Shown here: positions 25,672 through 33,097 of the stretch, piece by piece
Numbering within the stretch: the first letter of the stretch is position 1
Layout of the letters: each line of letters begins with the position of its first letter
NCBI RefSeq assembly: GCF_914768045.1
Contig: NZ_CAJZCD010000005.1
Coordinates: 1 to 64,000 of the forward strand
Length of the DNA: 64,000 bases
Direction: 5' to 3'
Source: Snodgrassella communis
GTDB lineage: Bacteria > Pseudomonadota > Gammaproteobacteria > Burkholderiales > Neisseriaceae
The notes under the pieces: model-generated
Told to the model about the DNA's origin: nothing
Databases searched by the model: none
Seen by the model: only the letters and a program-made list of their open reading frames with translations
Translations under genes and position numbers: made by a program

Positions 25672-26007
25672 CTATTTCTGCCTGTCGTCTGTATCACCAA
25701 TCATCTTTTCTGCCCTGTTACAAACCGCATTGATCAGCTTTTGTGCCAGCTTCGGTGCTGTGGCCTTGAATGCGTCCAGCAGAGACGTGGAGGCCATACC
25801 AGCAAATACACCAGCACCTGCAAATAGCCAAGGGTGGTTCTGCGTGAAGAAATATTCCGTTAATGCTGCCGCAAAAACCATGCCTATAATGATGAATGTA
25901 ACGGTTAGTACTGTCCCATAGCGTTTGTAATCAGATACCACCAGCGCGCCTAGAAAGCCGCCAGCAAGGGCGAAGCAATTGGCTAATGTGAAAGCCTCGT
26001 TCATCAT
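25672..26007 (-). CDS. Phage holin-like protein (about 3 membrane spans)
   Basis: 111 residues with three hydrophobic stretches: ANCFALAGGFLGALVVS, GTVLTVTFIIIGMVFAAALT and WLFAGAGVFAGMASTSLL. A charged C-terminus ends TDDRQK. Size, topology and location beside endolysin and spanins point to a holin that opens the inner membrane for the endolysin. Its start overlaps the stop of the next gene upstream (26004) by ATGA. Prophage 2 carries an almost identical copy (60677-61012). Confidence 0.7.
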   Translation of the reverse strand: MMNEAFTLANCFALAGGFLGALVVSDYKRYGTVLTVTFIIIGMVFAAALTEYFFTQNHPWLFAGAGVFAGMASTSLLDAFKATAPKLAQKLINAVCNRAEKMIGDTDDRQK

Positions 26008-26480
26008 TCACCGCCTTTTTTGTCTTCTACCTGTTTGGTGTGTTTGATTAGATTCCTGCCGGCAAGGGCGCAGATGATGGCAATAACAGGATAGGTGGTC
26101 ATGCCTGTAGACAAAGGCGGGTATGCTGCGATAAATGCTCCGGATATAACCACCCAGATTAATGCCGACCAGATCAGGAAACAGCCAGACAGGATATTGC
26201 TGCGGCTGGAATGAAAAAAGGCAGCAAATAGCTGCCCTGCTGCCACAATTACCAGAATGGCCACGAATATTTTAGGGTGAAGATGCAGGAATTTTTCGTA
26301 TAAGTCCTCTTTAATCATCTCTTCGCCATGCAGTGCAAATACTAGTGCAAATCCCAGCATGGCAAATCCGCTTAGTACTTCGATTATTCGTGTGCCGGTA
26401 CCAAATAACCAATCTTGGCATTTATCCGGTAAAAAGCGTAAATCAAGCAACCAGTGCAACCACTTAAATGCTTTAAGCAT
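26004..26480 (-). CDS. Lysis-cassette membrane protein
   Basis: 158 residues from the ATG at 26480 (MLKAFKWLHWLLDLRFLPDK), the start shared with the prophage 2 copy; the track start at 26510 adds ten poorly conserved residues. Four hydrophobic segments are visible: EVLSGFAMLGFALVFAL, IFVAILVIVAAGQLFAAFF, LIWSALIWVVISGAFIAA and TYPVIAIICALAG. It overlaps the holin gene and may be a second holin or an antiholin that sets lysis timing. I cannot tell which from sequence. Confidence 0.6.
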   Translation of the reverse strand: MLKAFKWLHWLLDLRFLPDKCQDWLFGTGTRIIEVLSGFAMLGFALVFALHGEEMIKEDLYEKFLHLHPKIFVAILVIVAAGQLFAAFFHSSRSNILSGCFLIWSALIWVVISGAFIAAYPPLSTGMTTYPVIAIICALAGRNLIKHTKQVEDKKGGE

Positions 26481-26528
26481 GATGTACTTACTCCATAAAA
26501 ATACCGCCAATAGGCGGTTAGTTGTTTA

Positions 26529-26554
26529 AATAAAAAAGCCAGCACTAGGCTGGC
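26529..26554 (-). terminator. Terminator between tail and lysis genes
   Basis: GCCAGC / GCTGGC stem (5-nt loop) followed on the minus strand by six T, 22 bp past the stop of the 26576-27583 gene. Confidence 0.65.
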
Positions 26555-26575
26555 TCAGATTTGTTACATAATCAA

Positions 26576-27583
26576 TTAATTCTTTTTGCCGGGTTTTCCG
26601 ACACCTTGATTTCCATTTCCGATGGCGTCATTTGGGTCGTATTCATCGCCTTTATCTATTGGAATAGATGGTATTGGTTGATTCGGGTCAGATGGGTTAA
26701 TTTCCGGCGGATTTTTTGGTTCAACTACATTTATACCCATACGCATTAATAAGCCACCGGCTTCGTCATCTATATAAATTACGCCACCATCAATCGAATC
26801 ATCATACTCTTGTGCATTCAGAATATTGTTAAAATCAAACATATTCAACGGATGTCTGAACACTTTCGCATGGGCAACACCTCCGTTGAATGCGTATAGT
26901 CTTTCTTCTGGGTTTGGATAACGAAAATCTGATGAAAAAAGACAGAAATAGGCCAGCGATTTCAGCGGTGTTATGTTTACTTTCATTAGTAGGGGGAAAT
27001 TTCTGCGGCAAATGCTGTCTAAGCCGTATCCGTTTTCGCCTTGGAAATTAAGCCCTATGCTTGTCCATAGGTCGTCTCCGTTCAAATAGATGCCTGTTTC
27101 TGTTTTATTAAATTGTGGATTAACGCCAGCAGGAATGTAATAAGTCACAATTTGCTGATTGACAATCGCTATAATCAGTTTTTCACCAGTATTTGCCTCG
27201 TAATCTGTATCTTTACTTCCATATAATATGCATAAAATCATGGGGGAATCAGGGAATTGGCCGGGCTTGATGCGTATTGCCAAGCTGTTGCCATAAAGCT
27301 CCACGCCCGGGCTTAGTGGCATTTCTGCACTCATTGGATATTCTGATTTATAGTTATAGAGTAGCACTCCGTCATCATTATTGTGAATGCGACTAAATGC
27401 CGCTCTTGCCTCAGTAGGTTGCGGCGACAACAATCTGCCGTTTATTTCATTTTTCCATATGGTATTGGTTATTAATTTTTCGGCAGTAAAGGGTAAATAT
27501 ACAACTGGTTCGGGCAGGGTTTTGCCCAGACATTTGTAATAAATCCAACCATTATGCCCATAGAATTTGAACAATAAACCCAT
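26576..27583 (-). CDS. Tail-tip protein of unknown family, possible receptor binder
   Basis: 335 residues, beta-rich, no signal peptide. A C-terminal stretch is Pro/Asn/Asp-rich and of low complexity (KNPPEINPSDPNQPIPSIPI, then GNQGVGKPGKKN). A middle region (SLAIRIKPGQFPDSPMILCI) has the look of a lectin-like jelly roll, which is only a guess. It is the last structural gene before lysis, where tail fibres or receptor-binding proteins usually lie. It overlaps the previous stop by one base (27583). No close relative recognised. Confidence 0.5.
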   Translation of the reverse strand: MGLLFKFYGHNGWIYYKCLGKTLPEPVVYLPFTAEKLITNTIWKNEINGRLLSPQPTEARAAFSRIHNNDDGVLLYNYKSEYPMSAEMPLSPGVELYGNSLAIRIKPGQFPDSPMILCILYGSKDTDYEANTGEKLIIAIVNQQIVTYYIPAGVNPQFNKTETGIYLNGDDLWTSIGLNFQGENGYGLDSICRRNFPLLMKVNITPLKSLAYFCLFSSDFRYPNPEERLYAFNGGVAHAKVFRHPLNMFDFNNILNAQEYDDSIDGGVIYIDDEAGGLLMRMGINVVEPKNPPEINPSDPNQPIPSIPIDKGDEYDPNDAIGNGNQGVGKPGKKN

Positions 27584-28131
27584 TATTTCACCTCATCGGC
27601 ATTTTGAAAAATTAAATCAGGCGGGTTGCCATTCCAGTAAGCGCCCTCCTCGAATTCAATCAATAGCTCATCTCCGTCACCCATGTTGCGTATAACGATG
27701 GCGGTAAGGCGGTCTCCATCCGGCAGAAATTGCGAGCGACCATTCTGATAATCAATTTCTAATACCATTTTAAATCTGTTTGTGGACGCTTCTCTGTCAA
27801 TGGTATAGGTGTTAATCTTTTCTTTATTAAAGCTGCCGGCAGTTGGGGCGCATGTTATTCGGGTGCCTTGTTCCCAAGCCTTTATGGTGCTTGCCTCCAT
27901 GCCTGAACGCTTAATTTGCAGATACCCGTTAAAATTTACGACATCGATTAGTTCGAATTCAGTTGCGTCTCTGTTTTGCAGTGTCAGGCGTATATAGTGT
28001 TTGCCATCGGCAGGGAGTGCGTTACGCAGTTCTTGTGTTGATTTATCGCCCAGTGCCAAGATGCTTTGGTTTTTATTCTGCTCAAGTGCTGCTGTTAACT
28101 GTGAACTAAAATTATTTAAATAAATTCTCAT
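27583..28131 (-). CDS. Tail accessory protein, unknown
   Basis: 182 residues beginning MRIYLNNFSSQLTAALEQNK. It is predicted soluble, with beta-strand-like segments (KHYIRLTLQNRDATEFELID) and an acidic end. It lies in the tail-tip gene row, one base overlapping the next gene and 11 bp after the previous one, so it is co-translated. It is probably a structural or chaperone part of the tail end. I do not recognise a family. Confidence 0.5.
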   Translation of the reverse strand: MRIYLNNFSSQLTAALEQNKNQSILALGDKSTQELRNALPADGKHYIRLTLQNRDATEFELIDVVNFNGYLQIKRSGMEASTIKAWEQGTRITCAPTAGSFNKEKINTYTIDREASTNRFKMVLEIDYQNGRSQFLPDGDRLTAIVIRNMGDGDELLIEFEEGAYWNGNPPDLIFQNADEVK

Positions 28132-28142
28132 AATCTATTCTG

Positions 28143-28724
28143 TTAATGTAGGGTTGTTAATATTGTATGATTCAGCTCTAAACAGATATTTGAGCCGCCC
28201 TCGTCATACCGAACTGTTTTGTCTGTGTTTCTAACTCGGAAGTAAATGGGTATTAATTCTCCGCCAGTTAATGATGCGCCAAACGATATGCTGCCACCTG
28301 CTTGGGCTTTATTTAAGGCTGCTTTGCTCAGGGCAATCTTGACGTCATCAGGTGTTAAACGTGCGCCTAGATTCATCCATGTGATGTTTTTATCGAAAAT
28401 GCAGACACCGCTGTCGGTAGGCCACTGCGGTTCGCTGTGGCCACTGGTACCGGTGGCTTTACATTTGTACATTAAGCCGTTTGATACGCTCGGTTCTATA
28501 ATGGTGCCGGTATAGTACTCAGTATTTGGCTGCCATTTTTTTATGTTATCAATCAGTGATAGTTTAATTTCTGGATCGGATACGGGCTTTAATGTGTCAT
28601 GTGGGTTGAAACTGCCAAAATAGAAGGTGAAATCCAGAATTTCAGCACCCTCAAATCGAAAAATAATAGGTTCGTCAATTCGCATGAAGATTCCATTTTT
28701 TTTGTAATACATGCTAAAGCTCAT
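28143..28724 (-). CDS. Tail protein with carbohydrate-binding-like WQPNTEY motif (paralogue 1)
   Basis: 193 residues. The middle carries WQPNTEYYTGTIIEPSVSNG and a CKATGTSGHSEPQWP segment, a short Trp/Tyr/Gly-rich fold common in phage tail proteins that touch sugars. The whole protein parallels 32469-33059 (FYFGSFNPHDTLKP versus LYFGSPDTHEMLTP; NLGARLTPDDVKIALS versus NLGAKFKAADLKLSLT). So the phage has two diverged copies on either side of the hub genes. A separate terminator lies upstream (28738-28764). Confidence 0.55.
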   Translation of the reverse strand: MSFSMYYKKNGIFMRIDEPIIFRFEGAEILDFTFYFGSFNPHDTLKPVSDPEIKLSLIDNIKKWQPNTEYYTGTIIEPSVSNGLMYKCKATGTSGHSEPQWPTDSGVCIFDKNITWMNLGARLTPDDVKIALSKAALNKAQAGGSISFGASLTGGELIPIYFRVRNTDKTVRYDEGGSNICLELNHTILTTLH

Positions 28725-28737
28725 GTTTATGCTCCAT

Positions 28738-28764
28738 TAAAAAAGCCCTTGGCTGGGGCTTGGG
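28738..28764 (-). terminator. Terminator after 28810-30312
   Basis: AAGCCC / GGGCTT stem with six T on the minus strand side, about 45 bp beyond the stop. It is probably partial, since the tail genes beyond it must still be transcribed. Confidence 0.5.
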
Positions 28765-28809
28765 TAAGTAAGGTGGCGAAGTTAGTCAGGTGATGTTTTC
28801 ATGGGCTGG

Positions 28810-30312
28810 TTAATTCTGTAATACGTAATCTTCTCTGCTGATGCTCCAGCTTTTTTTGCCCAGTCTGTCACTGGTTAGGACAAAGCCTTCGTTGCTTTGT
28901 GCGATGTGATACTGGTTGCCGTTTATGTCTTGTAATTCAAGGCTGCCTGATTCCTGTAGTTGGTCGGGCAGTAAATCTTGGCTTATGGGGTGGACTGGTA
29001 TGAATTTACCTGCTCTCGGGTCAAATCTGAGGTCTATAATGGCACTATCGGGGAAGATGTCGACGCTCCACAGTCGGGTCATGCCTTTTTCAGACAGGGT
29101 GATGAAAAGTTCATTCTTTTCTTCGCCGGTTTCGTTGCCCTCTTCGTCATATTTATTGCGGTAATAAAAGGATACGTCCTGTTCAAAATACTGCTGTGCG
29201 CCCTCTGAATAGTCGAATGAATGGATGAAGTGGTCACCAAATTTAACTTTAGCAATGTTATCTTTGGTTATTTCTTCATCCCGGGTAATGTCCGCGCTTT
29301 TGAGGGCGTAATCTTTAACCAGACCGGCACCGCGTATCAGATCATCCGCAAATTTCCAGCGCGATTCATATACTCGGTAATTATCCGCGGGTAATCCCCA
29401 GTAAACATCTCTTGCGTCAAAGGTGTGGTTATATGCGGAACCGTAAAGAAACGGGTTTTGCGGTGTTTTCCATGTGTAAATTTTTTCCCCGCCCTCGGGA
29501 ATTTTTTTACCTGCATACTGTTCGGTATTCCAAATCAGGCTGTTCAATTTAGAGGAGTTTGGTTTTTTCTCGGTGATGAAGCTGTTTGTTTGTAGAGATA
29601 AGAGGTATATCTCCAGCATTGTATTGCGGGTGTATTTGCTATCTTCGTTTATGTAGAGACAGACAAAATCAAAAATCTGTTTCACTGCTTTTTTGTATTG
29701 GTCACGATTGCTTTCCAGTAAGTCTGCTTTTATCGGGACGGTTGTAAAAAATGCTTTGGCATTTAATGGTTTGGTCTTCAGTATTTTATAGACTACATTT
29801 TGAAGTGTATTATCTTTCTGCCTCAAGTCGTTAATGCGCATAATACGCTTTGGCATACCCGGTAGGGTTAAGGGGGTGTTTAATATATCCAGACTCAAAA
29901 ACCAGCGAACGCTAAAGAAGTCGTTGCCTTGCGTAAGTCCTGCACCGGTTAATACGGCTTCATGATTATTTTTAAGCTGTAATTTGTACCATATGTAATC
30001 ACTGAATTTTTTTACGTTGCTGTCTTTACAAATTTCTGCGCCGGGGTCAAGAAATATGCGCACCTGCCGGCCGCTATTAATGTCAAACAGTCCTTCAATC
30101 GCGCGGGCTACGTCAATCGATGGGTTGCCGGTGCTGTCGTTAAATTGCAATAATCCATAGATATCAAGGCATTTGTTGCTTTCTTGCTTGTCCCCACCAT
30201 ATGGCATCATGGATACGCCGGCACCGCCAAGCAGTCGCGGGCGGTTAGGGGTACGCTCATAGCCGGGGCGGTATTTACCAAACAGTTTACGAAAATCTTC
30301 TTCTAGGCTCAT
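28810..30312 (-). CDS. 500-aa tail-tip protein of unknown family
   Basis: 500 residues with no signal peptide or membrane span. It starts MSLEEDFRKLFGKYRPGYER and lies 9 bp downstream of the hub-like gene. It contains an acidic patch (NKYDEEGNETGEEKNELF) and a C-terminal beta-rich end (ELQDINGNQYHIAQSNEGFV). Size and position fit a central tail-tip or baseplate component of a long-tailed siphovirus, but nothing in the sequence allows a more exact name. Confidence 0.5.
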   Translation of the reverse strand: MSLEEDFRKLFGKYRPGYERTPNRPRLLGGAGVSMMPYGGDKQESNKCLDIYGLLQFNDSTGNPSIDVARAIEGLFDINSGRQVRIFLDPGAEICKDSNVKKFSDYIWYKLQLKNNHEAVLTGAGLTQGNDFFSVRWFLSLDILNTPLTLPGMPKRIMRINDLRQKDNTLQNVVYKILKTKPLNAKAFFTTVPIKADLLESNRDQYKKAVKQIFDFVCLYINEDSKYTRNTMLEIYLLSLQTNSFITEKKPNSSKLNSLIWNTEQYAGKKIPEGGEKIYTWKTPQNPFLYGSAYNHTFDARDVYWGLPADNYRVYESRWKFADDLIRGAGLVKDYALKSADITRDEEITKDNIAKVKFGDHFIHSFDYSEGAQQYFEQDVSFYYRNKYDEEGNETGEEKNELFITLSEKGMTRLWSVDIFPDSAIIDLRFDPRAGKFIPVHPISQDLLPDQLQESGSLELQDINGNQYHIAQSNEGFVLTSDRLGKKSWSISREDYVLQN

Positions 30313-30321
30313 GTTCGATAC

Positions 30322-32457
30322 TCATTTTTTAAGACAGGTTAACCGGGGGAATGGCTCGTTATGCGGTATGGCCAGATTAAGTGTCTGGCCGGCAGCGTTA
30401 ACGTCCAAGGTGTCGGTACTTTTTTCTTCTATGTCAGGCAGGGGCACTCTGAATGCGATGCCGCGCTTCATTTTGTTTCCTTTGTATACATAACCGGTTT
30501 CTTTTCTTACATAGCCATTGCATTCATAGAGTTTGAATTTTGGCTTGCCGATTATGATGGCGTTGCCTTGGTGCTCTTCTTCCTTTTCGTCTTCATCTTT
30601 ATCAGCATTCGGGTCTTGCTCTATCACTTCTACGCCATACGGGACGGTATAGTCTTTCAGGATGAAGTTCTGCTGATATGCTTCACAGGGCAGTTGCGGC
30701 CGCTTCGCTGGTGGCTCTGCTTCGCTGAATGTCTGTTTGCGGCTGCCGGGATTGATGAAGAATTTCCCGGTCAGGGTGGTTTTGCCACGCTTGCTGGTAA
30801 AGTCCCAGCTATGGCTGTATGCGGCTATTTTGACGTTGGCGTTAAAGCGTTTTGTTGCGATATGCGCGGTATGGGTCAGGCTGGCAAAGGGTAGGAATTT
30901 GCAGTCCATGGTGATGCTGTTTTGCCGGTGGCTTTCGAGCATTTTGGTGTAGCCTATCTGTACGGCGACCCGATAGCCGTTGGCAAATTCGCCCGCAATG
31001 ATGTTGTCGATGTTGGTTGTGTAGTCACCATTGGGCTGCTTTGTTCCTTTTGGTCTTTTGTAATGCTTTTCACTGCCCCAGTTTCGGGCGGTCTTATCAT
31101 TATCGCTTTCGTGCTTGATGCTGTAGATAACTTTTTCTTTTTTTTCGCCATGAATGGCAATGGATTCCTGATTCTGTAAGACGATGCTGTACTTTTCGTC
31201 AATTGCCTGTTTCCAGCGACGCATTGCTTTCCATGAGGCAGCCAGTGCGTATAGGTTGCTATCGCTGCCAATCGGAATCTGTACTACGTTGACGATATCA
31301 TGGCCGTTTTCGTCTTTTTCTCCGGTTGGCTGGTAATCGTATTTGTAGTCGGCTGCTTTCCATCTGATGCCATTATAGATGCCCGGTGGCGGGGTGCCTT
31401 TAACCCACCATTCTCCGGTTGTCCAGCCACCACCATTGGCTGCGCTCAGTACATCGGCCAGTTTCGGTGCCGGGCCCTCTGCTGCTACGCGTATGATGTA
31501 GTCAAAATCGCTCATAAAGTTAAGGTAGCGATAGCTGAAGCTGATTTCTCTGTGGATGAGGCGGTCAAACTGGTGATGCAGTTCGATTTCTACCCGGTTG
31601 ACGATGGAAACGGCGCTGCTCATTTCTAATGCCATATTGGCTTCGTAAATATCGCAAGCATTCAGTGTCCAGTCAGGCACTGTTTTAGGCAGCCATGAGG
31701 TCAGATGTGCTTTTCCCTGTGCATCAAAATCAAATGATGCGGGTATGGTGCTTAAGCGGTCAGTGAGCTGTGCATTTTTGGTTTCGTAATTCTGTTCTTC
31801 ACCAAAAATTGATGGCGACCAGTAACCTATGCTGTGAATGGTGTCGATGCTTAATGCTTCGACCGATTTGCTGCGGTCTTTGGTGGCGCTGAGTATGCGC
31901 AGACGGTCTGAATAGTCTATTTTGGGCATGTCTATGATGCCTGAGAATATCGGGTACAGGTATTTGTCTGTCTGTGCGTAAATGACGATCTGCCGGTTAT
32001 AGTACTGGTACAGGTCAATTGCGCCACATGGTTCTCGCAGGGACAGGCTGGCTGTGGCTGATTCGTCTTCGGCAAAGTGAACTTCACAGGTGCGTACGAC
32101 GTTACACAGTTCTATGCCGGCTACAAATATTCTGATGGCGTACTTTTCGCCATCAAAGCCTTTGGCGAAGCGGGCGCGCATATAGCGGTTTGGTACGGGG
32201 TTCAGTACCTGCTGGCCAATCTGTATTAATTCTGTGTCACTTGTGGGCTTAACCATCTGCGCGATACTTAGTAACTCGCCACTGTTATCAACGCAGACGT
32301 GACAGGCAAGTGCCAGTAATTCTCCGGTCTGTTGTCTGCTGTATGCTGTGCAGCCAATGCTGAGTAATTCTGTCCCTGTTTGCCCGGGTGCGGCTTGGGC
32401 GTTCAGGCTGATTTCTGTCGCCAGTAAGGTTGTATTAAGTGAAGATAAGCCCAGCAT
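30322..32457 (-). CDS. Tail hub-like protein with N-terminal ELLSIG repeats
   Basis: 711 residues from the ATG at 32457 (MLGLSSLNTTLLATEISLNA); the longer track start at 32532 would overlap the upstream gene. The first 90 residues hold four loose repeats (TELLSIGCTAYSRQQTGELL, GELLSIAQMVKPTSDTELIQ). Residues about 95-200 look like a hub/gp27-type barrel (KYAIRIFVAGIELCNVVRTC, YQYYNRQIVIYAQTDKYLYP, FSGIIDMPKIDYSDRLRILS). The rest is a long beta-rich region with an acidic EDEKEEE segment. It probably forms the ring at the tail tip that links tube and fibres. Confidence 0.55.
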   Translation of the reverse strand: MLGLSSLNTTLLATEISLNAQAAPGQTGTELLSIGCTAYSRQQTGELLALACHVCVDNSGELLSIAQMVKPTSDTELIQIGQQVLNPVPNRYMRARFAKGFDGEKYAIRIFVAGIELCNVVRTCEVHFAEDESATASLSLREPCGAIDLYQYYNRQIVIYAQTDKYLYPIFSGIIDMPKIDYSDRLRILSATKDRSKSVEALSIDTIHSIGYWSPSIFGEEQNYETKNAQLTDRLSTIPASFDFDAQGKAHLTSWLPKTVPDWTLNACDIYEANMALEMSSAVSIVNRVEIELHHQFDRLIHREISFSYRYLNFMSDFDYIIRVAAEGPAPKLADVLSAANGGGWTTGEWWVKGTPPPGIYNGIRWKAADYKYDYQPTGEKDENGHDIVNVVQIPIGSDSNLYALAASWKAMRRWKQAIDEKYSIVLQNQESIAIHGEKKEKVIYSIKHESDNDKTARNWGSEKHYKRPKGTKQPNGDYTTNIDNIIAGEFANGYRVAVQIGYTKMLESHRQNSITMDCKFLPFASLTHTAHIATKRFNANVKIAAYSHSWDFTSKRGKTTLTGKFFINPGSRKQTFSEAEPPAKRPQLPCEAYQQNFILKDYTVPYGVEVIEQDPNADKDEDEKEEEHQGNAIIIGKPKFKLYECNGYVRKETGYVYKGNKMKRGIAFRVPLPDIEEKSTDTLDVNAAGQTLNLAIPHNEPFPRLTCLKK

Positions 32458-32468
32458 AAATAATCTTT

Positions 32469-33059
32469 CTATGGGTGTCCTGATTGCACGATTGTGTCGA
32501 GCATGGTTTCGCTTAATCTGATGCTGATACACGGGTCGCTGCGGTCGCTTCTGGCGTTTTTATCGCTGTTGCTTACGCGGATATAAACGGGTATGGCTTT
32601 CCCCCCTTGCAATTGGTTGCCCAAGCCTAATGCGGCGCCACCGATGGCGGTTTCTAAGCCTTGCTGGGTCAGGGATAGTTTTAGGTCGGCAGCTTTAAAT
32701 TTTGCGCCCAGATTAGTAAATCTGGCACTGCCGGAAGTGCATTGTTTGTTAACGGCGATGCCCCAGACCGGTTCAGTTTTGCCGGTCTGCCCTGCCTGTA
32801 CGCATTGATACATGTAACCATTAGCAACCGGCGGTTCTACGATTTGCCCGAAGCTATAGTTTTCTTCTGGCTGCCATGCTTTCAGACGGCTAAACGGAAT
32901 CAGCATGATTTCTCCGGTTTTGGGTGTAAGCATTTCGTGGGTATCAGGGCTGCCAAAGTACAATACAAAATCATTTGTTCCTGTCCCGTTAAAGTCAATC
33001 GGATAGGGGCTGGCTGCTTCATGTGCCATGTTGGAATCTGTATATAGGGTGAATGCCAT
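32469..33059 (-). CDS. Tail protein with carbohydrate-binding-like motif (paralogue 2)
   Basis: 196 residues. It shares its plan with 28143-28724: an N-terminal FVLYFGSPDTHEM segment, WQPEENYSFGQIVEPPVANG with MYQCVQAGQTGKTEPVWG in the middle, and a C-terminal VYIRVSNSDKNARSD segment. It is the first gene after the tape measure, the place of distal tail proteins, so this copy may form part of the tail tip while the other sits further out. Function inferred from position. Confidence 0.55.
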   Translation of the reverse strand: MAFTLYTDSNMAHEAASPYPIDFNGTGTNDFVLYFGSPDTHEMLTPKTGEIMLIPFSRLKAWQPEENYSFGQIVEPPVANGYMYQCVQAGQTGKTEPVWGIAVNKQCTSGSARFTNLGAKFKAADLKLSLTQQGLETAIGGAALGLGNQLQGGKAIPVYIRVSNSDKNARSDRSDPCISIRLSETMLDTIVQSGHP

Positions 33060-33072
33060 AAAAAAACCTTAT

Positions 33073-33097
33073 TAAAAAACCGGCCATGTGGCCGGTG
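33073..33097 (-). terminator. Terminator directly after the tape measure gene
   Basis: ACCGGCCATGTGGCCGGT palindrome followed by six T on the minus strand, immediately beyond the stop codon at 33098. Confidence 0.65.

Noticed and set aside
32881-32890. Neisserial DNA uptake word (complement of GCCGTCTGAA)
   Set aside because: Only one exact copy was noticed in the window, inside a coding region, which is compatible with chance.
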